From an uncultured Pelagibacteraceae bacterium (GTDB lineage Bacteria; Pseudomonadota; Alphaproteobacteria; Pelagibacterales; Pelagibacteraceae): a DNA stretch of 64,000 bases. Of the stretch, positions 40,481-47,954 are shown one piece after another; position 1 is the first letter of the stretch, and each line of letters starts with the position of its first letter. The translations under genes and the position numbers were made by a program. The stretch is from the NCBI GenBank assembly GCA_902624185.1, contig CACNWU010000004.1, positions 38,068 to 102,067 on the forward strand. Reading direction: 5' to 3'. Under the pieces are notes generated by a model. That model saw only the letters and a list, made by a program, of their open reading frames with translations, made no database searches and was not told the DNA's origin.

Positions 40481-41698
40481 TTATCCTCCTATAATATTGT
40501 GCTCAGGCCCAAAAGGAAACTTTGTAATATTTTCTGCTCCATCTTTACCAATTATCAAAATATCGTGCTCTCTATAACCTCCAGATCCTGGTTTTCCCTC
40601 TGGAATCAAAATCATTGGTTCCATTGATACAACCATATTTTCCTGCAACACAGTATCAATGTCCTCTCTAAGTTCTAAGCCTGCTTCTCTTCCATAAAAA
40701 TGAGACAGAACTCCAAAAGAGTGTCCATAACCAAATGTTCTATATTGAAGATATCCAAGTTCTGCAAAAAGCTCATTTAGCTCATTACAAATATCTGAAC
40801 ATTTTATTCCAGGTTTAATCAACTCAAGACCTCTTTTGTGAACTTTCACATTAGCTTCCCAAGCTTTTAAAGATGCATCATCAATAGAATTAAGAAACAG
40901 TGTTCTTTCAAGAGCAGTATAATATCCTGAAATCATTGGAAATGTATTTAATGATAAAATATCCCCATTGACTAATTTTCGATTTGTCTTAGGATTATGC
41001 GCGCCGTCAGTATTTATTCCAGATTGAAACCAGACCCAGGTATCCATATATTCAGCATTAGGATAAGTTTTTGCAATTTCTCTCTCCATTTTATCCCTAC
41101 CAAAAATTGCAATTTCTAATTCAGAAGCTCCTTGTTTGATATTTTTTACAATTTCTTCTCCCCCAATATCAGCAATTCTCGCACCATTTTTTATTAAATC
41201 AATTTCCTCATCAGACTTAATCATTCTAAGTTTCATAAGTTCTTTGGATACATCTACAAAAACTGAAAATGAAAAAATTGAGCCAATTTTTTCTCTGATT
41301 TCTAAAGTGACATGATCGTTTTCGATACCAATATTTTTTGGAGGATCGTTTCTACCAACTATCGAAACTATTGCTTTTAAAAAATTATCTCTTTTCCAAT
41401 CTGTATAAATTACATTTCCACAATGTGATCTTCGCCAAGGTTGTGAAGCATCTATGTTTGCAGAAATTGTTGAAATTTTATCTTTTGTTATTACACACCC
41501 ATATGCTCTACCAAACGAACAGTAAATAAACCCTGTATAATACGCAATATTATGCATTGAAGTTAAAATGATCATGTCTATTTTTTTATTAGACATTAAT
41601 TTTCTAATTTTAGAAATTCTATCTTGATATTCTTTTTCTGAAAAAGGAAGTGTAGCTTTTTCCCCATTTTTTAATTCAAAAAAATCTGGTCTCTCCAT
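40481..41698 (-). CDS. Creatinase (creatine amidinohydrolase), non-metallo M24-fold family
   Basis: WFQSGINTDGAHNPKTNRKLVNGDILSLNTFPMISGYYTALERTLFL and YRTFGYGHSFGVLSHFYGREAGLELREDIDTVLQENMVVSMEPMILIPEGKPGSGGYREHDILIIGKDGAENITKFPFGPEHNI. Confidence 0.87.
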   Translation of the reverse strand: MERPDFFELKNGEKATLPFSEKEYQDRISKIRKLMSNKKIDMIILTSMHNIAYYTGFIYCSFGRAYGCVITKDKISTISANIDASQPWRRSHCGNVIYTDWKRDNFLKAIVSIVGRNDPPKNIGIENDHVTLEIREKIGSIFSFSVFVDVSKELMKLRMIKSDEEIDLIKNGARIADIGGEEIVKNIKQGASELEIAIFGRDKMEREIAKTYPNAEYMDTWVWFQSGINTDGAHNPKTNRKLVNGDILSLNTFPMISGYYTALERTLFLNSIDDASLKAWEANVKVHKRGLELIKPGIKCSDICNELNELFAELGYLQYRTFGYGHSFGVLSHFYGREAGLELREDIDTVLQENMVVSMEPMILIPEGKPGSGGYREHDILIIGKDGAENITKFPFGPEHNIIGG

Positions 41699-41710
41699 AA
41701 ATTTTGAAAT

Positions 41711-42616
41711 TTAGTTTAACGCAATAAACCTTCTATTAGTCCTCATTATTAAACTATAATAAGTAATAGACAAAAACAGAAAGAATCCTCCAATAATAGT
41801 ATTTGTGCTTGGAATCTCATTTATGCCAAAGATAGGTAACCATACCCAAAAAATACCTCCTATGACCTCAGTTAGCGAAAGTAAGGTAAGTTCTGCAGCT
41901 GGTATAGCTTTTGAGCCAATAGAGTAAAGAATTAAACCAAAGCAAACTAAGGTACCATGTAAAGAAAAAAGAGTCCCATTATAACTGGTTGAAAAAAAAA
42001 CTAAATCATTGCTTAAAATAAAAATAGACGCTACCGCAAGACAAAAAAATCCTGAAAATGCAACAGTGGTAAACTTTGGTGTTTCTTTTCTCCAACGCAA
42101 AGTGACTGAAAAAATAGAAAAACCAATAGAAGATGTTAAACCAAATATAAATCCTATGAGTGACGCCTTATTAGTATTACCAAAAGCCATAATAACTATA
42201 CCGATTGTGGCAATAGCTATTGATACCCAAACATTAAGAGAAATTTTTTCTCTTAAAAATAAAAAACCTAATAGAGCTGTAAAAAAAGGCATTGCTGCTA
42301 AACACAATAAGGTAATTGCTGCACTAGTATTTGTTATTGAATAAATAAAAGTTATCATTGCTATGCCTAAACCGGTGCCACCAATTAGGCCTGATATACC
42401 GATCTTTAAATAATTTTTATAAAAATTTTTTCCTTCCTCAAAAAAAAGATAAAGATTCAAAACTATAAAAATTGTTAGACCTCTTCCAAATATATATTGC
42501 CAAGGAACTAATTCTGGTTGATCCATGTACCTTACAACTAATGGGCCAAACGACCATAATATTCCAGCAAACAAAACTACTGGGATAGCAACTTTTTCAT
42601 TTTTTAGCTCAAGCAT
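41711..42616 (-). CDS. EamA/DMT family transporter
   Basis: 10-TM EamA pattern: AGILWSFGPLVVRYMDQPELVPWQYIFGRGL. Confidence 0.85.
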   Translation of the reverse strand: MLELKNEKVAIPVVLFAGILWSFGPLVVRYMDQPELVPWQYIFGRGLTIFIVLNLYLFFEEGKNFYKNYLKIGISGLIGGTGLGIAMITFIYSITNTSAAITLLCLAAMPFFTALLGFLFLREKISLNVWVSIAIATIGIVIMAFGNTNKASLIGFIFGLTSSIGFSIFSVTLRWRKETPKFTTVAFSGFFCLAVASIFILSNDLVFFSTSYNGTLFSLHGTLVCFGLILYSIGSKAIPAAELTLLSLTEVIGGIFWVWLPIFGINEIPSTNTIIGGFFLFLSITYYSLIMRTNRRFIALN

Positions 42617-42666
42617 TTCTAATATTTAATTCCAAATAGTTTGAACTACAACAAAAATGAGGTCAG

Positions 42667-43920
42667 TTAGAAAAATATTTTATTTGGATGATTTGGAAAA
42701 AAACAATCCACAATTTCTCCTTTTTTAAATTTTGATTTGCCAGATGGCAATAAAGTCCAGATATTTGATTTATTAAATGATTGAATTTTAAATGACTCTT
42801 GGCCTTTTAAAACTTCAACCTCAACTTTACCATTTTTAGTTGTATACATTTTACTTTTTGCAAAACGAGTAAAATTTGCTTTTTTGATAAATTTCCTTCT
42901 TAAAATTGCTTTTATTGGTTTTTCTTTTTCAATACCTAATAAATTTTGTAAATAAGGAAAAACAAAAAATCTAAAACATGCAGCAGACGAAATAGGATTA
43001 CCAGGAAGGCCAAAAATTACTTTGTCAATTTTTTTAAACTTTGCAAACAAAATTGGTTTACCAGGTCTTATAGCAACACTTTTAAAGTAATTAGAAATTT
43101 TAAATTTTTTAATTATATTTGGAATAAAATCAAATTTACCAGCTGAAACAGCACCTGAAGTAATGATAATATCAATTTTAGAATTTAAAATCTGTTGAAT
43201 TTTTTTGGTAAAATAAATTTGATGATTATCTTTTAAAATACCACCATCAATAAAATTGAATAAAAAATTTTTTTTTAAGGACTGTATATAATAACTGTTT
43301 GAGTTTCTTACTTTCCACTCTGGAATTTTTTCCTTATTTGAAATTTCATTTCCTGTCGAAAAGAAAACGATATTTGGAATTTTTTTAACTTTTACATATT
43401 TTATCCCTAATGTTTTTAAAGCTAAAATATGATGTGGTTGTAATATTGTCCCCTTCTTAAATAATAAATCATTTTTTTTATAATCTGATCCTTTGAATCT
43501 TATATGTTGGTATTTTTTTATTTTTTGATCAATCTTGATAAATTTTGAATTTTTTTTATTGGGAAAAAAAACTATTTTTTCAATTGGGATTATTGTATTA
43601 AAACTTTTTGGAAGAAGTCCTCCTGTCATAATTTCAACTGTTTCAAATTTTTTTATTCTTTTTTTAATTGGTTTGTCACCCGCAGCTATAATTCCTACAA
43701 TTTTAAAAAGTTTACTTTTTTTTTTACTTAAATATCTTGTATCTTCAGATTTAATAGCATACCCATCAAAGGCTGAATTATTACCTGAAGGATTATTTGT
43801 TGGGCTCTTAATGTCTATTGCAGCTACTCTATTTAAACAATTATCTGTCTTAATAGTTTCATTTTCAATTTTAATTTTTAAATTATCAAGTATGATTCTT
43901 GAACGTCTATAACTTATCAT
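42667..43920 (-). CDS. moeA: Molybdopterin molybdenumtransferase
   Basis: SPTNNPSGNNSAFDGYAIKSED, ETVEIMTGGLLPKSFNTIIPIE, IITSGAVSAGKFDFI, VIFGLPGNPISSAACF. Confidence 0.92.
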   Translation of the reverse strand: MISYRRSRIILDNLKIKIENETIKTDNCLNRVAAIDIKSPTNNPSGNNSAFDGYAIKSEDTRYLSKKKSKLFKIVGIIAAGDKPIKKRIKKFETVEIMTGGLLPKSFNTIIPIEKIVFFPNKKNSKFIKIDQKIKKYQHIRFKGSDYKKNDLLFKKGTILQPHHILALKTLGIKYVKVKKIPNIVFFSTGNEISNKEKIPEWKVRNSNSYYIQSLKKNFLFNFIDGGILKDNHQIYFTKKIQQILNSKIDIIITSGAVSAGKFDFIPNIIKKFKISNYFKSVAIRPGKPILFAKFKKIDKVIFGLPGNPISSAACFRFFVFPYLQNLLGIEKEKPIKAILRRKFIKKANFTRFAKSKMYTTKNGKVEVEVLKGQESFKIQSFNKSNIWTLLPSGKSKFKKGEIVDCFFPNHPNKIFF

Positions 43921-44521
43921 TATTAATCATTTTAATTGCTTTTTTTAAATCCTCTTTAGTATTTATATTAAAAAATGGATCAGAATCTTCATGTTCAATA
44001 TTTACAGTTTTTACACCAATAGAATTAGCCCAAAGCTCTACTTTTCTTTCACCTCTCTGTAGATCAGTTTCTAATTGTCCAATCAAATCTGTTGACCATA
44101 GTCCAAAAATATTATGTCTTTTTTTTTTACTTTTAATAAAAAATAATTTGCTTTCAGTAATCTTTATATTTTTAAAAAAAAATTTTAATTCTTTTTTTGA
44201 AAAAAAAGGTGTGTCTGATGGAAAAGTTGAAATCCATTTATATTTTTTGTCATTTTCTTTGATCCATTTCATTGCAGTCAAAACACCTCCTAGTGGTCCC
44301 AAACCACTTTTAAAATCTTCTGTAATTGAAATTTTTTCTGATTGCATAAAATTAATTGGGTCGTTTGCAATAACTAAAATTTCTTTAAATTCATTAATAA
44401 TTTCAGAAAGAATATAATCTATCATCAATCTATTTTGTAATTTTATTTGAGATTTATTTTGTCCGAATCTCTGTGACTTTCCACCTGCTAGCACAACTCC
44501 TAAAACATTGTTAAGATCCAT
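43907..44521 (-). CDS. mobA: Molybdenum cofactor guanylyltransferase
   Basis: GVVLAGGKSQRFGQNKSQIKLQNRLMIDYIL, GLGPLGGVLTAM, FPSDTPFF. Confidence 0.9.
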   Translation of the reverse strand: MDLNNVLGVVLAGGKSQRFGQNKSQIKLQNRLMIDYILSEIINEFKEILVIANDPINFMQSEKISITEDFKSGLGPLGGVLTAMKWIKENDKKYKWISTFPSDTPFFSKKELKFFFKNIKITESKLFFIKSKKKRHNIFGLWSTDLIGQLETDLQRGERKVELWANSIGVKTVNIEHEDSDPFFNINTKEDLKKAIKMINNDKL

Positions 44522-44563
44522 AAAATAAAATATAAAACATTAAAAATTGATTTAAAGATTAAT

Positions 44564-44965
44564 ATGGATTTAAAAATTCTTGAAATAGCGTCTAATACTG
44601 AAAACAACAAAATTATTCGTAATTTTACTCATAGGTCAAAAGATAAAAATCCAATCTGCGGTGATGAAATGGAAATAAGTTTAGTGGTAAAAAATGACAC
44701 AGTCATGGACATGGGATACCAATGTAAATCATGTGTTTATTGTCAGGCATCCGTCAGTCTACTTTCCCAAAAAATAAAGAATAAAAAACTTCAAGAAATA
44801 AAGGAATTTGTTACCTCATGTGAAAATATATTTGAGAATACAAAAAATGATATGGAAAAAAATTGGAAAGAATTTTTACAATTATTTGATAAAAAAAATT
44901 TATCTAGAAAAGAATGCTTGCTTCTACCGTTAAGAACTGTATTAAAAGCATTAAAGATAAGATGA
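44564..44965 (+). CDS. IscU/NifU-like Fe-S scaffold protein
   Basis: NPICGDEMEISL, YQCKSCVYCQASVSLLS, RKECLLLPLRTVLKAL: IscU-type Cys pattern. Confidence 0.82.
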   Translation: MDLKILEIASNTENNKIIRNFTHRSKDKNPICGDEMEISLVVKNDTVMDMGYQCKSCVYCQASVSLLSQKIKNKKLQEIKEFVTSCENIFENTKNDMEKNWKEFLQLFDKKNLSRKECLLLPLRTVLKALKIR

Positions 44966-45438
44966 TTAATATTAATAAAGAAATTTTTAAAAAAGCTGTA
45001 CTGGCTGGAATTTTCTCAGCATTCACAATAGGTGTTCTAACCGTTCTAACTTATAAAAGTACTTTAGGTTTATTTATAGCCGGATCTTTTGGATCTTCGA
45101 TGGTTTTATTATTTGGTTTTCCTGAAAGTCCGTTTGCTCAACCAAAAAATGTTTTTTTTGGCCATTTAGTTACTGCACTTGTAGGTGTAATTTTTGTAAC
45201 TTTTGTGCCATTACCAATGTTCATTAATATTGCATTAGCTGTCGGAGTTGGAATTTTTTTTATGATATTATTAAATATTGTACATCCCCCAGCAGGTGGA
45301 AATCCTATAATGGTAATTATTGGAAGTGTTTCTTATGATTATTTATTAAGTCCAATTATATTTGGATGTATTATCATTATTTCATTAGCTATTTTAATTA
45401 ATAAATTTTTACTTAAAAAGAATTATCCGTTAAAATGA
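44962..45438 (+). CDS. HPP family membrane protein
   Basis: FIAGSFGSSMVLLFGFPESPFAQPKNVFFGHLVTALVG, NIVHPPAGGNPIMV. Confidence 0.88.
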   Translation: MININKEIFKKAVLAGIFSAFTIGVLTVLTYKSTLGLFIAGSFGSSMVLLFGFPESPFAQPKNVFFGHLVTALVGVIFVTFVPLPMFINIALAVGVGIFFMILLNIVHPPAGGNPIMVIIGSVSYDYLLSPIIFGCIIIISLAILINKFLLKKNYPLK

Positions 45439-45442
45439 TTGG

Positions 45443-46282
45443 ATGAATTCTAATTATAAGGTAATCAAATTTAAAAAAGATAAATTTGAAAAAATTGATG
45501 ATCTCATTTCAATAGAAGAACCTTTAGAAATTTCAATAAAATATAAAGAACAAAATGAATGGAAGACTAATAGCCTTTCAATAACAATGCGAACACCGGG
45601 TCACGATGATGATTTAGTAAGGGGTTTTTTATTTAACGAACAAATAATTCAAAATTTAAATGAAATAACGAAAATAGAAAGCACTGGTGAAAAAGTTGGA
45701 CAATATAAAATTCAAAATCAAATATTAATCACTCTTAACAATTCTAAAAATATAAATATTTCTAAAATTAAAAGAGACTTTTTAACCAATTCCTCATGCG
45801 GGGTTTGTGGCAAATCATCACTTGATGCCTTGGAAATTATTAAAAAAGAAAAAACTTTTAATTCTGAGCCGAAATTAACAAAAGAAATTATAATTAAATC
45901 GCCGTCAATATTAAAAAAAAATCAATCTGAATTTTCAAAAACTGGGGGAATCCATGCGAGTGGATTATTTTCATCAGATGGAAAGTTAATAACTCTAAGA
46001 GAAGATGTTGGAAGGCATAATGCTCTAGATAAGATGATTGGAAATGCCTTGAATAAGAACCAAATCGACCCTAAAAACCAATTTATAACATGTTCTGGTC
46101 GACTAAATTTTGAGCTTGTTCAAAAAGTTTTAATGACCAATATTGGCTTTATGATTGGTGTGGGTGCGCCAACTAGCCTAGCAATAGACCTAGCGAATAG
46201 ATTTGACATGACCTTGATAGGTTTCGTAAAAGAGGATAGTTTTAATGTTTACACAAATAACCAAAAAGTTATTGTAAATTAG
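45443..46282 (+). CDS. fdhD: Formate dehydrogenase accessory sulfurtransferase FdhD
   Basis: SITMRTPGHDDDLVRGFLFNE, TNSSCGVCGKSSLDAL, TGGIHASGLF, REDVGRHNALDKMIG. Confidence 0.95.
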   Translation: MNSNYKVIKFKKDKFEKIDDLISIEEPLEISIKYKEQNEWKTNSLSITMRTPGHDDDLVRGFLFNEQIIQNLNEITKIESTGEKVGQYKIQNQILITLNNSKNINISKIKRDFLTNSSCGVCGKSSLDALEIIKKEKTFNSEPKLTKEIIIKSPSILKKNQSEFSKTGGIHASGLFSSDGKLITLREDVGRHNALDKMIGNALNKNQIDPKNQFITCSGRLNFELVQKVLMTNIGFMIGVGAPTSLAIDLANRFDMTLIGFVKEDSFNVYTNNQKVIVN

Positions 46283-46298
46283 AATTGCGGGGAGACTA

Positions 46299-47954
46299 GT
46301 GTCAAAAAATATAAGTAATTTGTCAGGTAGAATTGGATTAAAAGACAATCTTTTTAAAAAATTGTCTGAAAATGCACTCAATGATTCGCCTAAAGATATT
46401 AAAGAGATTGCTAAAGAGTATAATTTAGGTGTTTCCACAATTCATGGAGCTGAGAGTTTTTACGAATTTTTAAGGCCATCACATCGAGAAAAAAAAGCTT
46501 TTGTTTGTAATGGAAGCGCTTGTATGTGTGCAGGTACTCAAGACAAATTAAAAGAAACTTTGAAATCTAAACTTGGAAATGACAAAGTGGGAGAAATGTT
46601 TTGTCTAGGTCACTGCTATGAAAATCATGCTTTTCATTATGATGGTGAAAATTATGCAGGAAAAGATATTGAAAAAATTGATCAAATTTTAAAAGGAGAA
46701 AAAATTAAACAAGAAAAATTTTTTTCAAAAAGTTATGCAACAACTAGTTTTTTAATGGATGATAAGCTTTCATCAACGGAACAATTTAAAAAAGAATTAA
46801 ATAGATTCTTAAAAACAGATAAGAAGGAAATAGTTAAATCTTTATTAGACTCTAATTTAACAGGAAGAGGTGGTGCAGGTTTTCCAACCGGAATGAAATG
46901 GGATTTTTGTAGCAAAGCAAAAGGTGATAAGAAGTATGTAATATGTAATGCCGATGAAGGAGACTCAGGTGCATTTTCTGACAGATACCTTTTAGAGGAC
47001 CAGCCATTAAAAGTTATTTTTGGAATGGTGATTTGCGGTATGGTAATTGGAAGCAATGAAGGAGTTTTATATATAAGAGGTGAGTATCCAAAATCTATAG
47101 AAGCAATAAATGGATATATAAATGAACTCAAAAGATTAAACTTGTTAGGTGAAAATATTTTAGGTACAGATTTTTCTTTTGATCTAGGAATTTGTATTGG
47201 GCAAGGCGCTTACATATGTGGAGAAGAAACAGCTTTAATAGCTTCAATTGAAGGAAGACGAGCTGAAGTTGATGTAAGACCACCTTTTCCTGTTACTGAA
47301 GGACTTTATAAAAAACCGACTGTAGTCAATAATGTTGAAACTTTAGCAGCTGCAACTGGCATCTTAATTAATGGTTCTGAAAAATTCTCTTCGATTGGAA
47401 ATAAAAAATCTGCAGGAACAAAATTAGTATGTTTGGACAGTTTTTTTAACAATCCGGGTGTTTACGAAATTGACATGGGGACACCAATGAAAAAAATATT
47501 TAATGAAATTGGTGGAGGTTACAAGGAGCCAGTAAAAGCATTTCAAATTGGTGGACCTCTCGGCGGTGTTGTTCCGCTGAATGAGATTGATAATTTAAAT
47601 TTAGATTTTCAAGAGTTTGGTTCTAAAGGTTTTATGCTAGGTCATGCAAGTGTAGTGAGTATTCCAAAAAATTTTCCAATGACAGAATATATACATCATT
47701 TGTTTGAATTCTCGGCTGAAGAATCTTGTGGCAAATGTTTCCCAGGAAGACTTGGCTCATATAGAGGTAAAGAAATGTTTGATCAGGCAAAGAAAAAAAC
47801 TGCTAAAATTCCATTAAAATTATTAAATGAATTGTTAATTACAATGAAAAAAGGCTGTTTATGTGCTCTTTGTGGTGCAATACCAACTCCCATAATGAAC
47901 ATTTTAAAGTATTTTGGTGATGAAATGAAAAGTGATATGGTAAAAGATAATTAA
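46299..47954 (+). CDS. fdsB: NAD-dependent formate dehydrogenase beta subunit (NuoE-like + NuoF-like fusion), GTG start
   Basis: N-terminal [2Fe-2S] motifs CNGSAC and CLGHC; NuoF part: GRGGAGFPTGMKWDF, CNADEGDSGAFSDRYLLEDQP, GAYICGEETALIASIEG, ESCGKCFPGRLG. Confidence 0.9.
   Translation: MSKNISNLSGRIGLKDNLFKKLSENALNDSPKDIKEIAKEYNLGVSTIHGAESFYEFLRPSHREKKAFVCNGSACMCAGTQDKLKETLKSKLGNDKVGEMFCLGHCYENHAFHYDGENYAGKDIEKIDQILKGEKIKQEKFFSKSYATTSFLMDDKLSSTEQFKKELNRFLKTDKKEIVKSLLDSNLTGRGGAGFPTGMKWDFCSKAKGDKKYVICNADEGDSGAFSDRYLLEDQPLKVIFGMVICGMVIGSNEGVLYIRGEYPKSIEAINGYINELKRLNLLGENILGTDFSFDLGICIGQGAYICGEETALIASIEGRRAEVDVRPPFPVTEGLYKKPTVVNNVETLAAATGILINGSEKFSSIGNKKSAGTKLVCLDSFFNNPGVYEIDMGTPMKKIFNEIGGGYKEPVKAFQIGGPLGGVVPLNEIDNLNLDFQEFGSKGFMLGHASVVSIPKNFPMTEYIHHLFEFSAEESCGKCFPGRLGSYRGKEMFDQAKKKTAKIPLKLLNELLITMKKGCLCALCGAIPTPIMNILKYFGDEMKSDMVKDN

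Noticed and set aside
43899-44417. 172-aa plus-strand ORF antisense to mobA
   Set aside because: Hydrophobic, F/I/L/S-rich translation typical of the antisense of A-rich coding DNA; mobA on the minus strand has clear motifs.
46733-47131. 132-aa minus-strand ORF inside fdsB
   Set aside because: Antisense of a well-supported NuoF-like CDS.
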